Position numbers and translations under genes: made by a program. Positions 10,368-23,400 of a stretch of 64,000 nt of DNA are shown here, in pieces. A model generated the notes under the pieces. The model was not told the DNA's origin, did not search any database, and was given only the letters and a program-made list of their open reading frames with translations. Origin of the DNA: Adiantum capillus-veneris (taxonomy: Eukaryota > Streptophyta > Polypodiopsida > Polypodiales > Pteridaceae); contig CM043964.1 in NCBI GenBank assembly GCA_014529385.2, forward strand, positions 132,285,420 to 132,349,419, written 5' to 3'. Numbering within the stretch: the first letter of the stretch is position 1; each line of letters opens with the position of its first letter.

Positions 10368-11041
10368 ACGTAACCGCTGGGCACGTGCCTGTGGCGAAGT
10401 TCCTCGGTGAAGTTGTACCCCGGTATTTGGGTGCTCTGCATAGGCGGATGGGGAGATAATGCTCCCCTTCCTATGCTGTTATTTTGAATCCAATCCCTTT
10501 CGGGGGAAATGACGTAATTCTCCCCAAGCGAGGCCAGATGAGCTACAAGAGCGCCCAAGTGCCATTCCCCCCTGGGGGGGTCAACTTCACCTAAAAGGGG
10601 TTGGGAGGTGCAAAAGGGAGACATTACCAACCTCAGCGGACGCCACCTGTGAGCCGACGCCCTTCCAAGCGGGTATGGCATTTCCTAGGGGAAAACCATC
10701 GGGTTTCAAAGGCAGTTTAGTGAGGTGAGCGATAAGTTACCTAGAGGAGGCAACTCCAAAGGGAAGACCGAAGCAAGTCCCGCAGTACCTGGGCCTCTGA
10801 ACAGAGGTACTTGGTCGCTGTCACGCCCAAATCCAAGTGGCGAGTGGGTCTCTCAAGGGATTAGTCATGGCCCTAAGAGTGTAGATAATTCTGAACTCTC
10901 GTAGTCCAGAGGAAACTAGTGACAAAAGCGTCTGCCTTCGGTTTCTGGGTGCATAGTCTTGGTCGTTCTTCTTGTATACTTATTTGGTGTATGAGGGGAG
11001 CAGCCAAGCGTGCCCTACCCGACTCCGAAAACAAAACAAAA
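10368..11041 (+). mobile_element. Retroposed unknown RNA inside LINE-A1
   Basis: These 674 bases interrupt LINE-A1 ORF2, and they are absent from copies 2 and 3. They are flanked by the 9-bp direct repeat CCTAGAGCA (10359-10367 and 11042-11050) and end in an A-rich tail (AAAACAAAACAAAA). Both are hallmarks of LINE-mediated retroposition. The body is GC-balanced and rich in short hairpins and does not resemble any LINE in the window. The first 93 bases or so can be read as a short open frame (VTAGHVPVAKFLGE...). I do not recognise the RNA. A structured non-coding or organellar transcript (for example part of a group II intron) is possible but unproven. Confidence 0.6.
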
Positions 11042-11051
11042 CCTAGAGCAT

Positions 11052-12444
11052 CATCAACCTACTTGCACGAAGGAGCGCCTGAGACATCCCCTTGTTTGGA
11101 ACCCCATGGTTAGCACTCAGAGAGGCCACTTTGTTGGTAGTCGGCCTCTTGTTTCCTCGGGTCCCATGGCAGAGGGTCCAACACACTCTTTAGGTGACTG
11201 GTTACAGTTTTCAGGCTTGTCAGAGGAGCTTCAGGGCATCAGCTACAGGGCATGAGAGGGGTGCAGAGCATGCGTCAGGACATCTCAGAGGCAGTACCAG
11301 CTGAGTGGCTCACTCCTCTCTAGTCAGCAGCGCCCAGGTGGATGGGAGTCTTCACACGACTGGAGGTTCTCATCTGAGTTCAGGCTTGCTCAGAGACTAT
11401 ACCCTCCCTGTTTTTCGAGCTATAGGGTGAGGGACACAGAGTTGCAGTAGAAGCTCCACAGGTGGCAGAGTGCTGATTTCAGAGGATCCGAGTGGTGGGC
11501 ATCTGTGGGAGGACTTGTGTCATAGATCCAAACCCAGCAGCTCTTGAGAGTGGCCACTGCAGATTGTGGGTTTGGGAGAGCTGTCCACTAGCAAGAGTAC
11601 AGTGGGATCCTGGAGAGTGGCTTTGGAGGGACCCTTTCTCCTCAACAGACCATCCAGGTGTCCCTTTCTTTCAGTACACTGTTCGACTAGGACGTCACAT
11701 ACTGGCAGCGCAGAGAGAGGCTTGTCCTGTGCAGCACCTCATTGGCAGGAGGAGGGTCTCATAGCTGAGTTCCTGGCAGCTTTTTGGGAGAGGTTGTGGG
11801 ACTCCAGACAGCCGAGGGGAGTCACTTTGTTCCAGTCGCTGGTTGCATACAGAGCTACAGCAGTTGGGAGCTGGCTTGTACATAGTGGTCTATCAGCCAC
11901 ATGTGCAGCTTGTGACCATCTTGTGGAGAGTCAGCATCACTGTCTTTGGGACTGTCCTTTGGCACAACAGGTGTGGCTTCGTGTTCTTCGAATGATGCCA
12001 GCTCTTTCCACAGCTTGGCAATACACATGGGGAGGAGCTGCTTGGTCTACTCTCACGGGCCCGGCACTTCAGTTTGAGCTATCCTCCACCAGCAGGATGA
12101 TAGTGATGCAGGGGGTCGATCTACACTCCAGCCTGCTACAGAGCTTACTCCACAGGAGTGGTGCAGTGAGAGAGGAGTGTTGGGAGCTCATTAGTGGCCT
12201 AACACTCTGGTTCATCTGGTGGGCCCGCTGTTTCCGCATCTTCGAGGCTCGCCCTGTACCACCAGCAGAGACTGTTCGGGATCTTTGGCTAGAGCTGATC
12301 CATACTCTCAGAGGACAGTTTGAGAGACTCCAAGGCAGCTCTGACCGCATGTGGGAGCGCAGAGAGGCTTTCCTTGGAGTCTGGCGTCCTGGACCTTTCT
12401 TCACCATGGTCCAGTGTCTTCCGTCCTCCCATCTCTTGATTTAG
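11052..12444 (+). pseudogene. LINE-A1 ORF2 C-terminal region
   Basis: This continues LINE-A after the insert. The long frame at 11566-12444 carries the C-terminal zinc-finger-like motif CAACDHLVESQHHCLWDCP, followed by a domain with LTLWFIWWARCFRIFEARP. Both match copy 3 at 44654-45358. It lies beyond the RT and resembles the zf-RVT region of plant LINEs. The frame opens downstream of several stops, so no full ORF2 can be made. Confidence 0.7.
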
Positions 12445-12594
12445 CCTCATTGTACATATGCTGTTTTCTCATTGGGAGAGTCTCCCCATCATGAATGTTG
12501 TAGCCCTCTCTTGTAGAGGTGGTTGTAGCCCTATGGGCAGTTTTGATTAACTAATAGAAGGATCCTTTTCTCGGAAAAAAAAAACATGAATCTG

Positions 12595-12811
12595 CAAACT
12601 TGCCCCATTTGAGTTTGAATGGGCACTTGCCCACCCACGGGTCTCCCGAATCAACCATAATGCCTTCTGGGGTAGGTTTGTCAGTATCGCATAGAATGCA
12701 AAACCTGTTGGTGCTCGCATCCAATTTCGGGGGTCAGATCACCTTCCCAAGCTACATAGCCAGTAACCGTAGAAAGTGTCTCCATGTGCGAGGGAAGTCC
12801 ACTTTTCCACT
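12595..12811 (-). pseudogene. LINE-B ORF1 fragment, 5' side of a split copy
   Basis: The minus-strand translation matches LINE-B ORF1 (DUF4283-like) before the zinc knuckle, compare 19230-19460: a GKST-FPRTW-like segment, LDANTNRFCILWDTD equivalents, then PWVGKCPFKLKWGKFAD. It is continuous with 6830-7093 once LINE-A1 is removed. On its other side it meets a LINE-C fragment near 12811. Confidence 0.65.
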
Positions 12812-13163
12812 CCTATGTCGGCTGTATCCATGTGCTTGTGGTATCTAGGTGAATCATACCCTGATGTATGAATCTAGTGATCTCTGTCCATGTGAGAGAT
12901 AGAGTGGGAACAGAGGCAGTCTATCCATGTTGAAACCATGTGACTGAAACCATGATGTCATCTGCCCATACTAGCATGTTGTATCCCCTTGTAGCGCTAG
13001 CTGTCGGGATGACTAAAGGGCTAGCCGAGCATATCTGTCTCTAGGGAGGTCCCATAAATTATGGATGAAGTATACTGATCTAGTAAGTGCCTTGACCACG
13101 AAAGGGGGGGCAGCTATCTCGGCTCGAATAATCTCACGTGGCATCGAGGCCTTAGCCCGAATC

Positions 13164-13166
<3 letters not shown>
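12812..13166 (-). mobile_element. LINE-C fragment abutting a (TC)n tract
   Basis: The minus-strand sequence corresponds to LINE-C at about 15330-15690, including RAKASMPREIIRAE and ALTRSVYFIHNLWDLPRDR. It is truncated on both sides. Its upstream end (13166 in plus coordinates) directly joins a (TC)n tract on the coding strand ((GA)n at 13167-13215). Confidence 0.75.

Positions 13167-13215
<49 letters not shown>
13167..13215. repeat. (GA)n microsatellite
   Basis: About 24 GA units lie between the LINE-C fragment and the ENT exon. Other LINE-C copies are bordered by the same repeat type. Confidence 0.95.
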
Positions 13216-13220
<5 letters not shown>

Positions 13221-13277
13221 ATAGAGACTAAGACTGTACAACTAACTGATCAAAGGTTCTTGTTGATGGTTTTTAAG

Positions 13278-13438
13278 GACTCTGAAGCCAACAAGCAACA
13301 AAATCGGCTCAGTACCTTACAGCTGTTTGCACAAAATGCTGATTTTGTAGCTGCCCTTTTCTTAGTTTATACATTGTCCTTGTCTATATTTCCAGGATTC
13401 TTGGCAGAAGACACAGGGTCACATCGTTTAGGCTCTTG
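13278..13438 (+). CDS. ENT: ENT exon (antepenultimate helices)
   Basis: The coding part includes RLSTLQLFAQNADF and LFLVYTLSLSIFPGFLAEDT. It ends in phase 2 (TG of a Trp codon) at donor GTATGAAT. The start is uncertain: I placed it after TTTTTAAG at 13277 because that gives phase 0 and a T-rich tract. An acceptor at 13223 or nearby is possible. Confidence 0.75.
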
Positions 13439-13786
13439 GTATGAATACTATGTCTATCAACAGATTATCTAAATCTTGCATAATGTAAGTTTTATTTTAA
13501 TTTACCCTTTGGGTGCCCTGAACAGGTATGCCATTGTTTTGATAGCAATGTTCAATGTAGGAGATTTTCTCGCGCGCTACATACCTCTGATTGAGAAGCT
13601 GAGGCTGGAGTCTCGTCGTGGGCTCTTGCTTGCAGCATGCTCCAGGTTTTTATTAATACCTTGTTTCTACTTCACAGCCAAATTTGGTACCCAAGGATGG
13701 ATGTTGTTCCTATGTATTGTTTTGGGCGTATCAAATGGTTACCTCACCGTGTGCATACTTGTGACTGCACCAAAGGGATATAAGGT

Positions 13787-13832
<46 letters not shown>

Positions 13833-14062
13833 GCCCTCATGTGATTGTATCCCCTCCCCATATGTTTTGAGCTGATGTATTATGTGATGAGGACATTGCT
13901 GATGATGAGGATATAGGTTAGGCTTACATACCTACCCACTCTAGGTACCCTCATTTATTTTTATCTTTATGTTCCCCTGACACACTAGAGTCACACATGG
14001 TTGTAATCTTTTGGTCTCATAGGTCATTTTGGCCTTTTGAAGACGTCAATATAACATTCCAT

Positions 14063-14109
<47 letters not shown>

Positions 14110-14331
14110 GTGCCATTGTGAGGTGATTTAAAGTGTCACAAAACTAACATGTTTGTTGATTACCTCTACTTCATATTCACAAAGAGAATATAGAGCAAGT
14201 AATGGGTCAAGTCTAATGAGCAAATGAAGAAGCTAAAGAACATGGAACATTAAAGATCCGATATAACAACACCTTCTTTTGTGTGTGTGTGTAAATCTCT
14301 ATCATGCTGGTGCGTAGAAGCCTGAGCTTGT

Positions 14332-14414
<83 letters not shown>

Positions 14415-17394
14415 GAAATGAAATGTTATATTAACGTCTTCAAAAGGCCAAAATGACCTATGAGACCAATCAGTTACAAAATAGTGAATCTAATACCATG
14501 TCTGGGTACAAAAGAACTAGAAAAGAACTAGAAGTGGAACAAAATACTACTACTACTACTACAATCTAAAACTACGTGGGTGTAGCAGCTGATACAATAG
14601 GTACCCGGTAAACTGGATGTAACAGTGTGTGAAACAAAGATGGAAGAAATGGTGAGGATCCATCCTCATCTGCACTCTGGATGTCGAGAGAGTATGGCTC
14701 GAATCTTCTGTTGTAGTCTCCGTCGATGCTGTGTAGCTCCTCTCCTCAGTCGCGGTCGTCTGCATCTCTGTAGCTCCAATGCTTGGTCGATGAGAGTGCC
14801 AGTAGTGGTCGAATGAGTGTGGGACGAGCTCTGCAGTGGTGGCTGCTCCTCTGGCTGTCCCATATCTAGTGAAAAGAAATCTGTAATGTGTCTCTGGGAC
14901 TGCCTCTCTCTAGCTCTCCCTAGTAAAGTGTCTCTATACCTGTGTAACTCAAGTAGATATAGTCCAAGACATCTCTGATCCTCATAACTCATGACCCTAG
15001 ATAGAGGACCAAAACCCTCTCTGAATAAGCAGTGGAAACGCCCCCGTATCTCATAGAACACTGTGCAATGACATATGTAGTGCAACTCTGTCTCTGGCTC
15101 TCTCTGGCATAATCGGCATATCCTGTTGTCTGCTGGTATCCCTCTGAATCTACCAGTCTCAATCTCGAGCTGATGTGAGGATGTGCGTATCTGACCAATG
15201 GCACAACGCAAACCATGAGACATATGTGTGTCCATGTAGCTGGGTCGAATCACAAACCCATCTCCTGTGAGGTGGAGAAGATGCTCTCTATAGAAAGCCA
15301 TCTTCGTGCTCAACTCCTGAGGCGGCTCTATCCATGTCCTCCTGGTGTCGAGCTGGATCAGGTCCTGACGAATGAGTCTAGTGATCTCCACCCGTGTAAG
15401 AGACAGCGAGGGTGCCTGAAGAGAATACTGGAAAGGGGGCAACCTGTCCATGGTGAAGCCATGCGTCTGAAACCATGAAGTCATCTGTGCATACCAGCAT
15501 GAAGTGTCCCCCTGTAGAGCTAACTGTCTGGAAGACTCAAGGGCCAGTCTAGCATATCTGTCTCTAGTAGTATCCCATAGGCTGTGCACAAAGGACACTG
15601 ATCTGGTAAGCGCCTCAATCTCCATGGGGGGGCCAGCTAGCTCTGCTCGAATGATCGCGTGAGGTACGGAGGCCTTGGCTCTAATCAATCGGGAGATCAT
15701 AGATACCAAGGGCCTCTCCATACGTCTCCAACCATCCTGGCCTACAGAAGGTCCCCAAACCTGTACCCCATACATCATAGCTGAGGCTACTAAAGTATCA
15801 AAGAGCCATAACTTTGTCCGAGGTTCCTGGAACTGAATCTGCGAACACATCCTCTCCAAGCCTCCCAAGGCCGCATAAGCTCTGGTCAGTCTAGTCTCTG
15901 CTGCTCTCCCCAAAGAAAACCTCGGCCCAGTGAAGACTATCCCAAGGTAAGTGTATGCATCTGTATACTCCACAATCTCTTGACCATACATGAAGGTCGG
16001 TGCCGATCTCCTGATCCACTGCGGTGTGGTGTTAAACACCATGACCTTGGTTTTACCAAGGTTTACAGACAATCCACTATCCTCTGCAAAACTGTGTAAT
16101 GCATCCAACTATCGCTGCATACCCTCTGGTGAGTCAGAGATCAAGACAATATCATCAGCATATAACAACAATGGGATCCACGTCCCTGCCAGCTGGGCAC
16201 CTCTATCACCCTCTCTGTCAATGTAATCAGACACCTCATCAACATACATACCAAATAGAGTAGGAGACAATGGGCAACCCTGTTTCACCCCGATAGTGGA
16301 GTGAACTAAGTCAGATATCCCCTCTGGGGTGCGTACATGTCCCATCACTGATCTGTATAAAGCCATAATCCCCCAAATCAACACTGTGGGCACCCCCATC
16401 TCCTGCAGTCTGCGCATCAGTCGAGCTCTCGGTACCATGTCAAATGCTTTGCGGAAATCCACAAAGCTACAATAAATCCGTCTCCCATGTGACCTGCCCT
16501 CCTCAATGATAGCTCTGAGTGCCAGAATATGGTCAAGAGTGGAGAAACCCCTCCTGAAACCTGCCTGTCCCTTTGCCCGTACACCCTCACCCTCTGCCCA
16601 GTTACTCAACTGCTGCTCAATAATGGATGCATACAATCGTGCCAGTGTGTGTCCAACCATAATAGTGCGGTAATTTCCAGGCTCTGTAGGATCACCTGCC
16701 TTGAATATAGGCACAATAGTAGACAACCTCCAAGTCTCAGGTAATCCCTCACACATGGCACGATTGAACAACACTGCAAGAACCTCCATCAGCATATCCC
16801 TAGCATGTATAAAGTGCTCCGCTACTAGACCGTCATGATCGTAAGCCCTCCTGGTCCTCATCCTGTCAATGGCTCTCTTTACCATCTCAGTGGTAAAGAA
16901 GGTGCTCGTAGGTGGACATGGCTCTGTAGGATCTGGAAGGGGATCCTGCCCAGGAACCGTATATAACGATGTCGCATACTGGCCCCACACATCAGGAGAA
17001 GTAATCACTGGGGGAGGGGAGTGCTCATGGAAGAGTCGCCATGCCTCGCCTGAGTCTCTACTCAAGAACAACTGATACAAGTCTCGCTCCATCTGGGCCA
17101 GGTAAGCTCGTTTCTTCTTTCGCACAAGGCGCCGGAAAGCAATCCGCGACTGTCTGTAGGTGATGACTCCTAAATGAAGATCCCTCTGAAGCTGGGCTCT
17201 CATCTCTCTGCACTCCTCATCAGAGAGAGGCGAAGCCACGCGCGACTCCCCTGTTCTATGACAGGTTCGCCCTGTGCGTGTCTCAGCTCCTCTGCGCGTA
17301 CCTAATATCTCACACGCTCTGTGCTCTCTGCTCCTGCGTGCCCTTCAGTCCCCTGCAGGTTTTTTATAGCTCGTGCAGTTTTCAGCTCTCGCTT

Positions 17395-17476
<82 letters not shown>

Positions 17477-20400
17477 TAGCCTGCGCCTGCAAACCCTAGC
17501 GCGTCGACGTCTGACCTCTTGCACGCTGTCCTACAGACCCTAGCGCGAGCAGTTCTGCACATAAACAACGCTTTGCCCTGCAAACCCTAGCACGAGCAGT
17601 TCTTCACGTCAACCGCGAAGGGTGTGTGTCGCCTGGGCAGTGGGCGCGTCATATTCGCCCCTCTTGCGTCCATTGCTCCACTACAGAAGAGGATATTTGG
17701 CACTTGTTGTTAGATTGCTGCATTACCAGAGACTTTCTTCGCCTTGTATCGGCCTGTATGCGGCTCTGCTTTCCTGGGGTTTTTTTTCACAAAAGGTTCT
17801 GGGTATGTGGCATTTTCTCACCGACACTACAGCATTTTGCGGTCTTCTTTATGTGGGTCAGATACTGGGCTTATTGGACTCTGTAGAGTCAGCGTAATGC
17901 TTACATGTTTCATCGTACTCATGGAGACCCGTTCCCACTCTTCAAGCATTCCCTTAGGCAATCGTTACGGTTTGCTTTGGAAGTTGGTGATATCATCGCA
18001 GAGATGCATCGGCTTTCCTATGAATGTTTCTAGCTACTTTGTACAGCTGAGTAGTTTTATATTCTTCCCCTTGTACATTACCCTTTCGGTGGGTTTTCCT
18101 TACTTTGAGGTTTCCCACTAGTAAATTAATCAAATAGATTTACAAAAAAAGTGTGTGTTGAGGAGAGCTGCTCGCGCTCGTGCGTGTGTGTGCGCGCCAG
18201 CGATTTACAAAAAAAAAAAGTGTGTGTGTGTCTGTTAGGGTGCCAGCGTGTGCGTCCCCTGGACTGTGTGTGTGCGCGCATGCGCTATTCTGAACCTGTG
18301 TGCGTGATCTCTGTCGTTAGCGAGCTCTGTTGCAGAGCCTCCTGTCGCTGAGAAGCAACCCCTTCAGCCTCTGTGTGTGGTGCCCACTACAATTCTCCTG
18401 CGTGACCTGCAGGTTCGCTGCCGACTGCTTGTCTGAATTTCGCGCTTCTGTTGCAGGGATTTAGATAGCGAAGGGTCCTGTTCAAGAGCTTGCCAGTGGC
18501 AGGGCGTTCGTTTTTTGACTGCCAGCTTCAGTGTGGCAGATACTTCTGCAATCAACCAGTACACTTCTGCGTGCAGCAGGAGCTTTGTGTATAGCAGTGA
18601 CTTAGTGGTGTAGTAGTCGAAGTTGTGTGTTTGGTTTATGTACGCAGTCTGCTGGAGCAGTGACAGGCTTTTTACAGCTGTTGCTGGTTTTGTACAGAGA
18701 ATTTTGATAAAACATAAAAGTATATTAAAAAAAATCTGCTGGTTTTTTAGGCGCTCCCTACTTCAGTAAGGTGTTCCTGCTATATATTCGACTCTTTGTG
18801 TGTGTTTAAGCGTCGGAAAGCCATGGAAAGCTTCTCGGAGGCCTCGTCTGAGATCAAAGCCTGTTTGTATGAAGATTTTGAGGAGGCTCGGAAAGCCTGG
18901 AATGCACAACCCCCTCTTCTCGAAGTTTGTATTCCTGTGCAGGAACTTATGGACCCGGTTGCACAATATGCAATGAATGCAGTTATTTTTTTTTTTGGGA
19001 GAAAATGCCTACTACGCAGGATGTTGGACAATGGGTTGATTTTCTGCTGAAACGCCAGGTTGTCGAGGTGTCTATTTTGGTGCTCGTGGCTTTTACAAAG
19101 TCCTTTTGGCGGATACTGAAGCCAGAAACATGTTATTGGAAATGTCTCCATTGTTTTTTGGTACACAGATGACCCATGTCCTGCCATGGGCCTTGACAAA
19201 GGACTATCAAAGTCTTATTCGTCATAAATGTCCTGTGTGGGTGAAAATTGTAGATTTCCCCCGAACTTGGAGGCATTTTTTGCCACTATTGGCTGCGCAA
19301 CTTGGAAAGGTGACCTGTCCTCCAAAGCTGGATGCTAATACCAACAGGTTTTGTATTTTATGGGACACCGACAGACCTATGCCGGAAGGCATCATGGTTG
19401 ATTCAGGGGATCCGTGGGTGGACAAGCGCCCGTTCAAACTTAAATGGGGCAAGTTTGCAAATTCATGTTTCCGTTGTGGTAAGTTTGGGCACATGCAATC
19501 AATGTCCTGAACCCGTTCTCCAACCACCGCCTTCGGCAGTTCCGTCTGCTGCTCCTGTTTCTACAAGCAAAACCCTCAGCGAGTCCAAGCAAAATGGAAG
19601 TTTGGTTGTTAATGTAGCTCCTAATGTGGAAAAAGGAAAAGTCAAGTCTTTACAGTCTGTAGCTCAGGGTAATGGTAATGCTGTGAAGGGGAAATCTGTG
19701 GGGTCTAGCAATTCTGGTGCTTGGGTGACGCCCAAAAAGACGGTGAAGATTCGCACACCCCTCTCCTCTCGTAATTATGTTCCATCTGCAAATGCGAACA
19801 AAAATGCATCGTTTAAGCAACTCCCATGTAATGATAATCGTACGTTGATTGATGCATGGAAAAAAGCAATGCATTCTTATAAAGATGTACTCATTGGTGA
19901 GGCCTCTATCTCGCAATTACACCCTACGGACAATTGTTCCGCATTGAATCAACCTGTTGTCTCTTGCACAAATGTGGTGGAAGAAGACGTGCACATGGAC
20001 ACGTCTACGTAGTTCCTCCTCTTCTCTTGCCTTTGTACATTTGATCTCTTATGCAAAATTGTATTAGATGCATCTCATATAATGTGCGTGGGTTATGCAA
20101 CCTTGATAAAATGCGCTTAACCTCGCACTATGTAAATACATGTAGAGCTGATATCGTGGTATTGCAAGAACATAATGAGCACGAGTTTGCTGGCCAGTGC
20201 TCTTATTTTGCGGGTTATTGGATTGCGTATGCTGGTTTGCACGATTACTCTGGAGTAATGATATTGGTTAGGCATGAGCTGCAACCAATTCTGGTGAGGA
20301 ACGGTCCGAGGGGTCGTTGGATGATTGTGCAGTGCTTGTTGAATGGTCAGATTTTTGAAATTGGAGGTTTGTATGCATATACAGCTTCTGGGCAACGGGC

Positions 20401-23400
20401 TGCCTTATGGCGAGATATCTCTTCTTATCCATGGACATCCAATGCACTTCTTTGTGGCGATTTTAATAATACTCCTGATGTGGGTGATAGCACCACAGGT
20501 AATTCTCATATGTTGCTTGTAGAGAGACAAGCATGGGATCATCTTCTGGTTTCTGCGCAGATGTTTGACTTGTGCGTTCTCTTTATCCGGACGGCACGAG
20601 TTTCACCTTTCAGCATGTTGCTCATCACTTGTATCGTGCACGTTTGGATAGATGGTATGCTCTCCACAGGCAGCAATATGATGACTTTACATGTGATATG
20701 AAAATGGACTATTCTTTGCAGATGTCTGATCATCACCCGTGATATTGAATTTGTACTTTGGGCAATCGCCACGTGATAGCCCTCTTTCTCGGAAGCGTCT
20801 GCTGCATATTAATAATGCTTATCTTACCCATGATGCTTTTCAAGATGTGATTGCTGGACTTGTTCCTCCCTTGATGGCTCACATGCATCTTGATATTGAC
20901 GTTGCGTGGTTTCAATTTATTGTGCGAGTGCAATGTGCCATTCAGGATTATGGCAAGCACTATTTGCATTGGACGCGCGGCAAAGTTATAGATGCTAAAC
21001 AGGCTTGCCAACATTTGCAGGAATTGGCTAATTCAAGGCCTTTGTCCGACTGTGAATTATCGGAGTTGTGTGAAGCCCGTGTATGCATACAACTTGATGA
21101 TAAACGGAAGCTTGAAAAATGGCGAACACGGGCTTGTCAAAGGGCTTTTGTGGATAAAGGATGCGCTTCGAAGCAGTTTTTCAAGCATTTGCATCACACA
21201 AGACTTTCTCAGAGCATCAAGCGTGTAAAAACTCCTTCAGGTGCTTGGACATCGTCTAAATAGGAACTTGCTAACGCCACGGTTTGCATTATACACAGGT
21301 TTTTGCTGCTCTGCCTCCATATTTTCAGCAGTGCATCAAGCTCGACGGGTGTTGCTCTCTCATGTATGCCCGATCATTTCTTATCAGGATGCACTTTCCC
21401 TTGAGGAACCTTTTAATGATTCTGAATTGCACAGTGCATTGCTTTCATTGGGCCGCTGGCGATCTCTTGGCTGGGATGGGCTCACTGTGGAGTTTTTTAT
21501 CTCCTTTTGGGAGACTTTGAAAGAGCCCTTGCTTTTCATGATGAATGCAACATGGGAAAAACAAGATTTGCCGGTTTTTTGGAAAGAGGGCCTGTTTAAA
21601 TTGTTGCCTAAATATCCACTTTGTGAGCATTTCTCGCATTGGAGACCGATTATGTTGATGCCTGTCGTGTATAAAATTGTGGCTAAGTTGTTGGCGAATA
21701 GAATTAAGGATCACCTTTTTGCAGGAATACATCAATCTTAATATGGTTTTATACCACGTCGGCAAATTAACGACAACTTGGCTAACGTGATGATTGGCAT
21801 GGAATACGCAAAGTACACGCAACAGGATGTGCTTGTCATGCAGGTGGATATTGAAAAGGCTTTTGATACTGTGTAGTGGGACTACAATGCAACAACGATG
21901 CTTTGTCTTGGGTTTTGGTCCTAAATTTACCGGTATAGTTTATTTCTTGTATGCTTGCAGTTCGTCTTCGGGGATTCCTGATGGTGAGCTGACAGACTCT
22001 TGGCCCCTTGGTTGCTCGGTTAGACAAGGATGTCCCCTTAGTGCATTGCTGTATGTTATGGCCACACATCCTTTGTTGATGCATCTGGACCATTTGACTT
22101 CCACTGGTTCTCTTCATGGCCTACAATTATCGTCGGGTCGCAACTTCGTCAAGTAGGCTTATGCCGATGACTCGTTGTTCATGCCTCGTAATTGTCAAAT
22201 TGATGTTCAAGTGATCATGGAAGCTTTGAAGATGTATGAGCTTGTAGCGGGTCTTCGAGTCAATTTTCGTAAATCGAAGCTTCTACCACTGACTTCTTGC
22301 GATTGGCATGATTTGCTGTTGCCGGGAGAGATTGTTCCTTCGAATGTGATTGTAAGGCACTTGGGGTACCCTATTGGTTGGAATGTTACCCATACTCAAA
22401 AAGTGGATTGGGTCATGCAACGTTTGAACGTCAAATTGCATTATTGGAAATTGTCCACTTGGCCACTGCATGTCCAGCTGCGAATTGTTCAGAGTATCAT
22501 GATGGCTTATGTTCAATTTTTATTTGCCGTTGTTGTACTGGCCTCGACATTGTCTCACGTCACTTATGTCATTGATTTTATCTCATCTATGGCGCACTCA
22601 TGCTCATAAAAAAGGCTTGCGTTTGATGTCAATGGAGAAACTTTGCACTCTAAAGCGATATGGTGGTCTCAATATCTTGGATTTGCGACGGCATGTTCTT
22701 GCTCGGAAAGCTATGTTGTTGCCGACTCTTGTGCAACAAACTCAGCCATGGGCCCTTATGCTTGCCTCCTTGTGTTAGCATATTGTTACTTCCTCCTTTG
22801 GTCATTGGAAACCATCTTTTTGGGAGGTTCTGTTTGGTAGGATGGAAGGACACGTTCCTGGATGCCCTATCACTTCCAGTTTGATTTCTGATTGGAAGGA
22901 GGTTACAGTGCATTTATCATGGTCCATTTGTCAGCATCAGGGAGGGAGTTTACTTCGATTAGAGAGTCTTCATTGGAGTCGTGTGTTCTCTCCTGCTTTG
23001 GTTGACCGCTCGCCCCATCAGGCCTACTTTCTCTCCTGTCATGGTCTGCGAGTTGTTGATGATGTCATTGATGACACCGGGTACACTTTTCAGTTTTCCT
23101 TTGCTGTTACTCGTTTTGGGGTGGGCATTCATTACCGTCAGTTCTGGAGACAGACAGATTTAGCTCATGCTGGTTGACTTTCTGCCTGTTCCACCTTTGG
23201 TTGTTGGGGGATCGCATGTCTGATTGGTGTCTCTGAGACATGCCTTTTGAAGCCATGTCTGCTAGTAAGGTTTATGCTCTTCTTCTGCCTCAACCCTGGA
23301 TTGCTGATCATTGTAATGCCTTATGGTCGATGCATAAGTCCGGTACTTGGTGGAAGAAAGGGCTTGCTGCCCTTTGGAAGAGCCATTTGCCTTTAAAAGA

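Larger units (their letters stand above)
7094..12583 (+). mobile_element. LINE-A copy 1, nested in LINE-B
   Basis: This is a non-LTR retrotransposon ending in poly(A) (about 12575-12583) and flanked by the 11-bp duplication ACATGAATCTG (7083-7093 and 12584-12594). It has a C-rich 5' end, ORF1, and parts of ORF2, all broken. Compared with copy 3 it lacks the endonuclease and early RT (junction near 9186) and more RT (junction near 9481). It also contains a foreign 674 nt insert at 10368-11041. Several stops are CAG to TAG changes relative to sister copies (for example 7665-7670, 9020, 9625, 9994). Confidence 0.85.

Noticed and set aside
13013-13222. Frame with a long Ser-Leu repeat
   Set aside because: It comes from the (GA)n/(TC)n microsatellite. 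The rest is LINE-C RT sequence.
17278-17583. Val-Cys and Thr-His repeat frames
   Set aside because: They are translations of the (GT)n microsatellite.
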